Assembly: GCA_945871335.1 (NCBI GenBank)
Contig: CAMBWM010000158.1
Location: 1-5,645 of the forward strand
Direction of reading: 5' to 3'
Length of the DNA stretch: 5,645 nt
Source: Polaromonas sp. YR568
GTDB taxonomy: Bacteria > Pseudomonadota > Gammaproteobacteria > Burkholderiales > Burkholderiaceae
This document shows, piece after piece, positions 1 to 5,340 of the stretch. How positions within the stretch are numbered: the first letter of the stretch is position 1; the number at the start of each line of letters is the position of its first letter. Position numbers and translations under genes: made by a program. The notes under the pieces were generated by a model. That model did no database searches. It saw nothing but the letters and a program-made list of their open reading frames with translations, and was not told the DNA's origin.

Positions 1-266
1 CAGCCATGCAGCATCACCTGATGGCCGATGGTCACGCCATCGCCTATGTTCAAGGGCTTACCGGGGTCAGCATGCAGTACACAGCCGTCCTGCACGTTGC
101 TGCCGCGGCCGATATGAATAGTTTCTGTGTCGCCGCGCACCACCGTGCCGAACCAGACGCTGCTGTCCTCGGCCATCGTCACCTGGCCCATGACTTGGGC
201 GCTGTCTGCCACCCAGGCTGAGGGATGCAGGTCGGGGCTGAGTTCGCCGATTTGATAGATGGCCAT
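1..266 (-). CDS. Gamma carbonic anhydrase family protein, 5' part (runs off the left edge)
   Basis: The first 88 codons are present and the gene continues beyond position 1. The product is a left-handed beta-helix (hexapeptide repeat) protein of the gamma carbonic anhydrase / YrdA / PaaY group. Family members are cytosolic trimers that bind a metal between subunits; some hydrate CO2, others have no proven activity. Visible family marks, in order, are VVRGD (Arg and Asp near residues 45-47), NVQDG with the conserved Gln, the first metal-ligand His in VLHAD, then GHQVMLHGC, whose two His are five residues apart like the second and third ligands of archaeal Cam. All three ligands are therefore present, so a metal site is likely. 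The ATG at 266 has an AAGGA Shine-Dalgarno 4 bases upstream, and the protein starts MAIYQIGE, as is usual in the family. It is divergent from the DUF455 gene. Enzymatic activity is inferred, not shown. Confidence 0.93.
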   Translation of the reverse strand, partial: MAIYQIGELSPDLHPSAWVADSAQVMGQVTMAEDSSVWFGTVVRGDTETIHIGRGSNVQDGCVLHADPGKPLNIGDGVTIGHQVMLHG

Positions 267-270
267 GGTG

Positions 271-275
271 TCCTT
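271..275 (-). promoter_or_regulatory. Shine-Dalgarno of the carbonic anhydrase gene
   Basis: Read on the minus strand this is AAGGA, followed by CACC and the ATG at 266. It supports that start codon and is one of only two clear Shine-Dalgarno sites in the window. Confidence 0.6.
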
Positions 276-299
276 GTCTTGTGCGAAGCTGAGCGGTGG

Positions 300-305
300 A
301 TTGTA
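300..305 (-). promoter_or_regulatory. Candidate -10 box for the carbonic anhydrase gene
   Basis: On the minus strand this reads TACAAT, five of six matches to TATAAT. Transcription would start near 293, giving a leader of about 27 bases that includes the Shine-Dalgarno. I see no convincing -35 box at 16-18 bases, so the call rests on the -10 box and its position. Confidence 0.35.
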
Positions 306-339
306 AAGAGGAGCGCCTGGGGGCCAGTCCATACCCCCG

Positions 340-345
340 GATAAT
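340..345 (+). promoter_or_regulatory. Candidate -10 box directly before the DUF455 start
   Basis: GATAAT matches TATAAT at five of six positions and lies exactly 6 bases before the ATG at 352, so the predicted +1 is the A of that ATG. The gene has no Shine-Dalgarno close to its start. The -35 region (CTGGGG at a 17-base spacing) is poor, which lowers confidence. Confidence 0.35.
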
Positions 346-351
346 GCGTCT

Positions 352-1140
352 ATGACCTGTCTGCGCCAACAAGCTCTCGAAATCATTTTGATGCAGGATG
401 CCGATGCCAAAGCCGCCGCTGTGCGCGCATTGCCGCCGGTGCTGCAAATCGACGACGACGCGCGATGCCGTCCGCTGACCGAACCGGCGGGCGTGCCGGG
501 CCGTCCTGCCCGGCCGGAACTGCGTCACCCCAGCGAGATGAAAAACCGCGCAGTTGGCAACATTGAAGGTCGCGCCGCGCTGCTGCATGCACTGGCGCAC
601 ATCGAAAGTAATGCGATTGATCTGGCGCTGGACATCGTCTGGCGTTTCGAAAGTATGCCCGAGGTTTTTTACCTGGACTGGCTGCAGGTAGCGCGTGAAG
701 AAGCGCTGCATTTCGAGCTGCTGCATGCGCATCTGCGCGAACTGGGTTTTGTCTATGGTGACTTTCCGGCGCACACCGGCTTATGGGACATGGCTGAAAA
801 AACCAGCGGCGACCTGCTGGCACGCCTGGCCCTGGTGCCGCGCACGCTGGAGGCGCGCGGACTCGACGCATCTCCGGCCATACGCAATAAATTGATCTCG
901 GTCGGCGACCGGCGCGGTGGCGAGATCATCGACATCATTCTGCGCGACGAGATCGGTCATGTCGCTGTGGGCAACCGCTGGTACCGCCATCTGTGCCGGC
1001 AAGAAGCGCTGGACCCTGTTCACACCTATGCCGCACTGGCTTTGCGCTACAGCGCGCCCACGCTGAAGGGTCCCTTTAATTTCGAGGCGCGCCGCGCTGC
1101 CGGCTTTGATGAGGCTGAGCTGGCCCTGCTGGGCCGGTGA
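352..1140 (+). CDS. DUF455 family ferritin-like protein of unknown function
   Basis: This 262-residue cytosolic protein matches the DUF455 / COG2833 family, whose fold belongs to the ferritin-like superfamily. No reaction is established for it. The likely metal-binding carboxylates and histidines of the four-helix bundle can be picked out: HIES (H83, E85) in the first helix, EEALH (E117 with H120) in the second, E168 in the third, and DEIGH (E200 with H203) in the fourth. The two ExxH pairs suggest an intact di-iron or similar site. Residues 1-60 form the family's usual N-terminal extension, ending in LRHPSEMKNR. The ATG at 352 is the first start after an in-frame TAA at 304-306, and no alternative start lies between. 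There is no nearby Shine-Dalgarno; a -10-like GATAAT sits 6 bases before the start. It is divergent from the carbonic anhydrase and convergent with xerD. Related ferritin-like enzymes include tRNA hydroxylases, but assigning that role here would be a guess. Confidence 0.9.
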   Translation: MTCLRQQALEIILMQDADAKAAAVRALPPVLQIDDDARCRPLTEPAGVPGRPARPELRHPSEMKNRAVGNIEGRAALLHALAHIESNAIDLALDIVWRFESMPEVFYLDWLQVAREEALHFELLHAHLRELGFVYGDFPAHTGLWDMAEKTSGDLLARLALVPRTLEARGLDASPAIRNKLISVGDRRGGEIIDIILRDEIGHVAVGNRWYRHLCRQEALDPVHTYAALALRYSAPTLKGPFNFEARRAAGFDEAELALLGR

Positions 1141-1149
1141 GACCCACAA

Positions 1150-1164
1150 GTTTCATCTTGAAAC
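1150..1164. terminator. Weak inverted repeat between convergent DUF455 and xerD
   Basis: GTTTCA-TCT-TGAAAC is a perfect 6-base inverted repeat with a 3-base loop. It lies 10 bases past the DUF455 stop and 32 bases past the xerD stop. It is AT-rich and has no T-run on either side, so it is a poor intrinsic terminator. It could stall both convergent transcripts or mark an mRNA 3' end. It is the only hairpin-like element in the 55-base gap apart from an 8-base palindrome CTGCGCAG at 1172-1179. Confidence 0.25.
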
Positions 1165-1195
1165 GCACTGACTGCGCAGGGATGACGAATCGGAA

Positions 1196-2101
1196 TCAAC
1201 CCCTTGGATGGTGCTGCGCATGCAGCGATTTGAGTCGCTCGCGTGCCACGTGGGTGTAAATGGTGGTGGTGGAAATGTCAGCGTGGCCCAGCAGCAACTG
1301 CACAGCGCGCAGATCGGCGCCGTGGTTGAGTAAATGGGTAGCAAAGGCGTGGCGCAAGGTGTGCGGTGACAAGGGGGAAAGAATGCCAGCCACCCGCGCA
1401 TATTTTTTAACCAGCATCCAGAACATCACCCGGCTCATGGCGCTACCTCGTGCGGTGACAAACAGGTCCTCGGTCTGCTGCCCACCCAAAATAGCCGGCC
1501 GGCCCGCGGCCAGGTAGGTGTTGATGCTTTCACGCGCCACCTGACCAAAGGGCACCAGCCGCTCCTTGTTGCCCTTTCCCAAGATACGCAGCACGCCCTC
1601 GTTCATGCCCAGGTGGTAAGTCTTCAAACTGACCAGCTCGCTCACGCGCAATCCACTGGCGTACAAGAGCTCGAGCATGGCGCTGTCGCGCAAGCCGAGC
1701 GGGGAGTCATCGGGCGCGCGCAAAAGGTCTTCAACCTGCGCCTCAGACATGGTTTTGGGCACCCGCAAAGCCTGGCGCGCTGATTGAAGTTTGATCGTCG
1801 GGTCTTGCGTCGATCGGCGCTCACGCAGTGCCCAGCGAAAGTAGCGCTTGAGCACAGTCAAGCGCCGGTTGGCCGACGTCGCTTTGCTGGCCTCGTGCTT
1901 GAAGGCAAAGTAGGCATTCAGGTCAGCCTCGCAAGTGCGATCTATCTCGCCCTGTGCCAGACCCTGGCTGCTTAGCCAGGCCCCATAGAGCGTCAAGTCC
2001 CGGCGGTAAGCGGCCAGCGTGTTTTTTGACAGGCCATCTTCCAGCCAGAGCGCATCAATGAAGGCGTCAATGCTGTGTTGGCTGGCAAGGTTGAGTGGCA
2101 T
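1196..2101 (-). CDS. xerD: Site-specific tyrosine recombinase XerD
   Basis: A 301-residue tyrosine recombinase that, with XerC, resolves chromosome dimers at the dif site at the terminus under FtsK control. The N-terminal SAM-like core-binding domain covers about residues 8-95 (SIDAFIDALWLEDGLSKNTL); the catalytic domain follows from about 115. The full catalytic set is visible: R152 in SGLRVSEL, K176 in GKGNKER, H247 and R250 in SPHTLRH, H273 in LLGHADIS, and the nucleophile Y282 in TIYTHV. Spacing is within four residues of E. coli XerD (298 residues). NHGADLRAVQLLLGH and the tail LHAQHHPRG point to XerD, not XerC, so it is the chromosomal copy and not a mobile-element integrase. The ATG at 2101 gives the usual N-terminus. 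It has no clear Shine-Dalgarno; a TATGGT box with an upstream TG lies 6 bases before the start. A strong terminator separates it from the upstream binding-protein gene, so it is probably transcribed alone. Confidence 0.96.
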   Translation of the reverse strand: MPLNLASQHSIDAFIDALWLEDGLSKNTLAAYRRDLTLYGAWLSSQGLAQGEIDRTCEADLNAYFAFKHEASKATSANRRLTVLKRYFRWALRERRSTQDPTIKLQSARQALRVPKTMSEAQVEDLLRAPDDSPLGLRDSAMLELLYASGLRVSELVSLKTYHLGMNEGVLRILGKGNKERLVPFGQVARESINTYLAAGRPAILGGQQTEDLFVTARGSAMSRVMFWMLVKKYARVAGILSPLSPHTLRHAFATHLLNHGADLRAVQLLLGHADISTTTIYTHVARERLKSLHAQHHPRG

Positions 2102-2107
2102 GGCGCA

Positions 2108-2113
2108 ACCATA
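2108..2113 (-). promoter_or_regulatory. Candidate extended -10 box directly before xerD
   Basis: On the minus strand this reads TATGGT, four of six matches to TATAAT, preceded by TGG in the TGn position of an extended -10 element. It lies exactly 6 bases before the xerD ATG, so the predicted +1 coincides with the start codon. It falls just downstream of the terminator, where an independent xerD promoter would be expected. No good -35 box is seen. Confidence 0.3.
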
Positions 2114-2115
2114 CC

Positions 2116-2141
2116 AAAAACGCAGGGCTCAAAAAAAGCCC
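2116..2141 (-). terminator. Second, overlapping hairpin with T-run before xerD
   Basis: On the minus strand GGGCT (2141-2137) pairs with AGCCC (2129-2125) around a loop made of the first terminator's T-run. A further TTTTT follows at 2120-2116. It uses the 3' arm of the first hairpin, so the two cannot form together. It may be a back-up terminator that folds when the first fails, or a chance by-product. Confidence 0.35.
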
Positions 2142-2163
2142 CGAAGCGCTTGCGCATCAGGGC
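2131..2163 (-). terminator. Intrinsic terminator after the Bug-family binding-protein gene
   Basis: On the minus strand the arms GCCCTGATGCG and CGCTTCGGGGC pair with one U-U mismatch and one G-U pair around a CAAG loop, giving about ten pairs that are mostly G-C at the base. Seven consecutive T follow (plus-strand A-run 2131-2137). It starts 46 bases past the binding-protein stop codon and ends about 30 bases before the xerD start. This is the only textbook Rho-independent terminator in the window. Confidence 0.88.
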
Positions 2164-2208
2164 CAGATTGGCAATCGGTCGCCGGGGCCGGCGGCCAACT
2201 GCGCGTGG

Positions 2209-3189
2209 TTACTCCAATTTCAAGCCGGCGCTGTCGACAACTTTTTTGTAGACCTCGAACTCGGCTTTCATTTGCGCTGCAAATTGTTCGGGCGTATTGG
2301 CAACGATCAGCGAGCCGGTGTCTTCGATGCGCTTGCGTACAGCCGGATCTTCTAGGGCCTTGCGAACGCCGGCGTTCACCTTGTCAACCACCTCTTTGGG
2401 CAGATTTTTAGGACCGAGGATGCCGTAATAAGCCATGCGGTTCACCGGCTCCAGGCCGACTTCCTTGAAGGTAGGGATATCCGCCAGCACAGCCAGCCGC
2501 TGGGGGGCAGCCACCACAATGGGAATCAGGCGCTTTTGCTGAATGAATGGCAGCGCAGAGGGCAGATTGTCAAAAATGATCTGCACCTGACCGGCCACGG
2601 TGTCGTTGAGCGCGGGGCCGGCGCCACGGTATGGAATGTGCGTGATGAAAGTGCCGGTCAGATTTTTGAACAGCTCCGTCTGCAGGTGGCCGATACCGCC
2701 CGTGCCGGACGAGGAGTAAGAGTACTTGCCCGGGCTTTTCTTGAGCTCGGCAAGAAACTCTTTGTAATTGCGTGCCGGAAAGCTGGGGTGAACCGCAATG
2801 ATGTTGGGCGTCGCGGCAATATTGATGATCGAGGTGAAATCGGTCAGCGTGTTGTAGGGCATCTTGGGGTTGATGGCCGGGTTGGCTGCCGTGGTTGACA
2901 CCGTGGCCATGCCCAGGGAATAGCCGTCAGGAGCGGCCTTGGCCGTCTCGTTGGCACCCACCACGCCGCCACCGCCGGCCTTGTTCTCGATCAACACGGT
3001 CTGGCCCAGGGCCTTGCCCAGTGGCTCGGAGATGACGCGCGCCACGATATCGGTGGTGCCGCCAGGTGCAAACGGCACTTGCAGTTTGATCGCCTTGGTT
3101 GGATACGCCTGTGCCAGCGCAGAACCGTGGCCGGCAAGCAAGGCCAGTGTGGCGATCGCTGCGAAGGCGAGTGATTGACGAGCTTTCAT
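2209..3189 (-). CDS. Bug/TctC-family tripartite tricarboxylate transporter substrate-binding protein
   Basis: A 326-residue periplasmic solute-binding protein of the Bug family, the extracytoplasmic receptors of TctABC-type transporters, which bind small organic acids and some amides or amino acids. Residues 1-26 form a Sec signal peptide (MKARQSLAF, hydrophobic core AIATLALLAG, cleavage after ALA or, two residues later, AQA). The mature protein begins YPTKAIKLQVPFAPGGTTD, the family hallmark, with GGTTD (43-47) in a ligand loop. Further family segments are SSSGTGGIGHL (159-169), HIPYRGAGPALND (184-196), IFDNLPSALP (205-214) and ADIPTFKEVG (237-245). The start has a good Shine-Dalgarno. No tctA or tctB membrane genes lie in the window, as is common for the many orphan Bug genes of Burkholderiales. 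The neighbour across the divergent promoter region is an unrelated AEC permease. The ligand cannot be read from sequence. Confidence 0.95.
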   Translation of the reverse strand: MKARQSLAFAAIATLALLAGHGSALAQAYPTKAIKLQVPFAPGGTTDIVARVISEPLGKALGQTVLIENKAGGGGVVGANETAKAAPDGYSLGMATVSTTAANPAINPKMPYNTLTDFTSIINIAATPNIIAVHPSFPARNYKEFLAELKKSPGKYSYSSSGTGGIGHLQTELFKNLTGTFITHIPYRGAGPALNDTVAGQVQIIFDNLPSALPFIQQKRLIPIVVAAPQRLAVLADIPTFKEVGLEPVNRMAYYGILGPKNLPKEVVDKVNAGVRKALEDPAVRKRIEDTGSLIVANTPEQFAAQMKAEFEVYKKVVDSAGLKLE

Positions 3190-3196
3190 TTTTTAG

Positions 3197-3203
3197 TCCC
3201 TTT
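3197..3203 (-). promoter_or_regulatory. Shine-Dalgarno of the binding-protein gene
   Basis: Minus-strand AAAGGGA followed by CTAAAAA and the ATG at 3189. It is the strongest ribosome-binding site in the window and fixes this start codon. Confidence 0.65.
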
Positions 3204-3291
3204 CATATGACAAGAACTGGTATGTTATCCGTAAGCGCTACCGGTTTTACCTGTGGAATACGCATAAGGGCTTTCCCGATGCCCTAGGCGT

Positions 3292-3297
3292 TATCCT
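3292..3297 (+). promoter_or_regulatory. Candidate -10 box directly before the AEC permease start
   Basis: TATCCT matches TATAAT at four of six positions, including the key TA and final T. It lies exactly 6 bases before the GTG at 3304, so the predicted +1 is the start codon itself. No Shine-Dalgarno at proper spacing is present (only AGG about 15 bases upstream). The -35 region is poor. Confidence 0.25.
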
Positions 3298-3303
3298 TGC
3301 CAT

Positions 3304-4224
3304 GTGGATTACGTTGAACTCCTTGCCCCTGACTTTTCCCTCATCTTGCTGGGTTTCCTGCTGTGCCGCTATACCGCCCTGAACCGTGCGGTCTGGGAGC
3401 AAGCGGAAAAACTGGTATTTTTTGTATTTTTCCCGGTACTGCTGTTTCACTCGATTGTGAAAAGTCCGCTGGACCTGTCGGTCACATCAGGGCTGATTAT
3501 TGGCGGCTTGACGCTGGCAGCCAGCGGCATTGCGCTGACCTATGTTCTGCCTTATTTGCCGTGGTTGGGGGCCAGAATGGATCGCCGGGAGCATGCGGCC
3601 TGTGCGCAAATCGGCTTTCGTTTTAACTCTTTCATCGCGCTGGCCATGGCAGAGCGCCTGGCCGGCCCTGAAGGTCTGCTGCTGATCGCCGTATTGATTG
3701 GCGTGTGCGTGCCCATTTTCAATATGGCCGCCATTTGGCCCATGGCCAGGAATTCGCAAACTAATTTCGGCCGGGAACTGGTGCGCAACCCCTTCATCAT
3801 TGCCACGGTCAGTGGACTGCTCGCCAATTTGATGGGCTTTCACATTCCGAGCTGGTTGGAGCCCAGCGTCAGCCGCATCGGTGCGGGCTCTTTGGCCCTT
3901 GGCCTGATGGCGGCTGGTGCCGGCATGCGTCTGGGCTCGATATCGCAGGCCAAGGCACTGAGCGTGGCGGTGCTGCTGATCAAACACATGGTGCTGCCGC
4001 TGGTGGCCTTGTTTCTAAGCCATGCCCTGGACTTGAGCAAGGCCCAAACCCTGGTGTTATTGGCCTTCTCGGCCCTGCCTACCTCCCCGACGGCCTACGT
4101 GCTGGCGGCCCGCATGGGCTACAACGGGCCGCTGGTGGCGGGCTTGGTGACGCTGTCTACGCTGCTGGGTTTGCTCAGCTTGCCGTTTGCCATCGCGCTG
4201 AGCACTTTGAGGCCCTGGACCTGA
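3304..4224 (+). CDS. AEC (auxin efflux carrier) family transporter
   Basis: A 306-residue inner-membrane protein of the AEC/BART group, whose bacterial members include malonate (MdcF) and other carboxylate or amino-acid carriers. About ten hydrophobic segments can be seen, roughly at residues 6-22, 36-52, 62-84, 105-118, 123-145, 161-178, 192-210, 219-240, 247-267 and 277-300. They fall into two halves of five separated by the basic stretch ending ARNSQTNFGRELVRNP. Family marks are RFNSFIALA (106-114), NPFIIATVSGLLANL (162-176) and ALPTSPTAYVLAARMG (257-272), with the conserved Pro and Ala of a broken helix. The start is GTG at 3304, the only usual start after the in-frame TAA at 3265-3267; the ATG at 3302 is in another frame. 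It is divergent from the Bug-family binding protein. Its stop codon abuts the queG stop with no gap. The substrate is unknown; a small organic acid is a reasonable guess. Confidence 0.92.
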   Translation: MDYVELLAPDFSLILLGFLLCRYTALNRAVWEQAEKLVFFVFFPVLLFHSIVKSPLDLSVTSGLIIGGLTLAASGIALTYVLPYLPWLGARMDRREHAACAQIGFRFNSFIALAMAERLAGPEGLLLIAVLIGVCVPIFNMAAIWPMARNSQTNFGRELVRNPFIIATVSGLLANLMGFHIPSWLEPSVSRIGAGSLALGLMAAGAGMRLGSISQAKALSVAVLLIKHMVLPLVALFLSHALDLSKAQTLVLLAFSALPTSPTAYVLAARMGYNGPLVAGLVTLSTLLGLLSLPFAIALSTLRPWT

Positions 4225-5340
4225 TCAAGCGCCTTGCGCTAAAGCCCATTGCAAGTGGTCCTGCAACAAAGTGCTCGGATCGTTCAGCCGGCTTTGCAAA
4301 GCCTGGCGCAAGACCTGTTGCTCTGCCAGCGCAGCCGGGTCAGCCTGTCCCTGACGCAGGGTGCGCAAGGCATTGCCCATGGCCACGGCCAGGTTGCGCA
4401 ACCAGCGTTCATGGCCGATGCGACGGATCGGACTGCCTTCGGTGTGGTGAAAAAACTCTGCCTCGTTCCAGCCCCACAGCGTGCATAACTGCTGACCGGT
4501 CAAGCCGGCGCGCTCATCAAAGTCGGGCAAAGCATTGCGCTGGGCGAACTTGTTCCAGGGACACACCAGCTGGCAGTCGTCACACCCGTAAATCCGGTTG
4601 CCCATCAGGGGGCGCAGCTCCAAAGGAATCGGCCCGGCATGCTCAATCGTCAGGTAAGAAATGCAGCGCCGGGCATCGAGACGGTGCGCTGCCACGATGG
4701 CCTGCGTCGGGCAAACCGTGATACAGGCATTGCAAGCGCCGCAGTGGGGCGTCAGCGCCTGGCTTTGGGGCAGCGCCAGGTCCACATAAATCTCGCCCAG
4801 AAAAAACATGGAGCCGGCTTCTCGGTTGAGCAGCAGCGTATGTTTGCCGCGCCAGCCCTGACCGCTGCGCTCGGCCAGCTCGACCTCCAGCACTGGGGCT
4901 GAATCAGTGAAAGCACGATGGCCAAAAGGCCCTACATGCTGGGCAATGCGCTCAGACAGTTTTTGCAGCCGAGCGCGCAAGACCTTGTGATAGTCACGCC
5001 CGCGCGCATAGACAGACACCACCGCTTCAGACGGCCGCGTCAGCCGTGCCAGTTCACGCGCCTGCCAATCGTCTGCGCTCTGCGGCGTCTGAGCCGGTAA
5101 ATAGTCCATGCGGGCAGTGATCACGCTCACAGTGCCGGGCACCAGCTCGGCCGGTCTGGCCCGTTTAAGCCCGTGGGCTGCCATGAAATGCATGTCCCCA
5201 TGAAAGCCTGCGGCCAACCAGGCTGATAATCCGGGTTCTGCCGTCGACAGGTCCACACCTGCCACGCCAATTTGCGAGAATCCAAGCTCACGCCCCCAAA
5301 CCTGGATGTCAGACACGAATTGATGGCTATTGAGTTTCAC
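4225..5340 (-). CDS. queG: Epoxyqueuosine reductase QueG
   Basis: A 371-residue cytosolic enzyme (E. coli QueG has 379) that reduces epoxyqueuosine to queuosine at the wobble position of GUN-anticodon tRNAs, using cobalamin and two [4Fe-4S] clusters. The N-terminal cobalamin-binding region shows WGRELGFSQIGVAG, RARPAELVPG and SVYARGRDYHKVLR (109-122). The active-site block TDSAPVLEVELAERSG lies at 145-160. The ferredoxin-like domain has C200, C203, C206 and C210 in CGACNACITVCP, then C226, C253, C256 and C260 in CDDCQLVCPWN: eight cysteines, all that two clusters need. A HEAT-like tail includes SPIRRIGHERWLRNLAVAMGN (303-323). I chose the GTG at 5340, giving MKLNSHQF, because it matches the family's usual N-terminus. 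The frame stays open to an ATG at 5421, but those 27 extra residues are antisense to tsaE and look unrelated. There is no Shine-Dalgarno at proper spacing; a TACAAT box lies 6 bases upstream. Confidence 0.95.
   Translation of the reverse strand: MKLNSHQFVSDIQVWGRELGFSQIGVAGVDLSTAEPGLSAWLAAGFHGDMHFMAAHGLKRARPAELVPGTVSVITARMDYLPAQTPQSADDWQARELARLTRPSEAVVSVYARGRDYHKVLRARLQKLSERIAQHVGPFGHRAFTDSAPVLEVELAERSGQGWRGKHTLLLNREAGSMFFLGEIYVDLALPQSQALTPHCGACNACITVCPTQAIVAAHRLDARRCISYLTIEHAGPIPLELRPLMGNRIYGCDDCQLVCPWNKFAQRNALPDFDERAGLTGQQLCTLWGWNEAEFFHHTEGSPIRRIGHERWLRNLAVAMGNALRTLRQGQADPAALAEQQVLRQALQSRLNDPSTLLQDHLQWALAQGA

Larger units (their letters stand above)
3190..3303. promoter_or_regulatory. Divergent control region between binding-protein and AEC permease genes
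   Basis: This 114-base non-coding gap must hold the promoters of both divergent genes. Visible elements are a direct repeat GTTATCC (3224-3230 and 3290-3296); the 6-base palindromes CATATG (3204), AGCGCT (3234), ACCGGT (3240) and CCTAGG (3283); and an inverted repeat AGGGC-N9-GCCCT (3267-3285), which could be an operator. A minus-strand GATAAC at 3229-3224 might be the -10 box of the binding-protein gene, with a leader of about 27 bases. No strong -35 box is visible for either direction, which suggests an activator or weak expression. Confidence 0.45.

Noticed and set aside
67..774. A 235-codon open frame on the minus strand across the DUF455 5' half and the divergent gap.
   Set aside because: It is antisense to DUF455 and to the carbonic anhydrase gene's own frame, and its low-complexity Arg/His/Gln-rich translation shows no family motif. 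It is a shadow of high-GC coding sequence.
383..1149. Other minus-strand frames opposite DUF455 (383-871, 753-938, 781-1149).
   Set aside because: They are wholly antisense to a well-supported gene, with Pro/Arg/Ala-rich or unremarkable translations and no recognisable domain.
1196..2101. The tyrosine recombinase as an integrase of a genomic island or integron.
   Set aside because: The length, the complete RKHRHY set and the LHAQHHPR tail fit housekeeping XerD. No attachment site, tRNA gene, cargo genes or direct repeats flank it.
2165..2208. The GC-rich stretch with GCCGGGGCCGGC as a separate terminator or small-RNA hairpin.
   Set aside because: It can fold, but no T-run follows it and the strong terminator is just downstream. 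It is more likely part of the binding-protein mRNA 3' end.
2019..2411. A plus-strand frame of 130 codons covering the xerD start, the terminator and the binding-protein 3' end.
   Set aside because: It crosses a clear intrinsic terminator and two real genes in antisense, and its Cys/Arg/Ser-rich product resembles nothing known.
3302..3304. ATG at 3302 as the start of the AEC permease.
   Set aside because: It is out of frame with the permease; only the GTG at 3304 opens the correct frame after the upstream stop.
3487..3987. Minus-strand frames opposite the AEC permease (3487-3987, 3552-3827, 3840-4040).
   Set aside because: They are complementary to a strongly supported membrane protein; the His/Gln-rich translations are typical antisense readings of hydrophobic codons.
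4249..5100. Plus-strand frames opposite queG (4249-4488, 4639-4902, 4918-5100).
   Set aside because: They are antisense to queG, which has all eight cluster cysteines and full length; no motifs or start signals are present.
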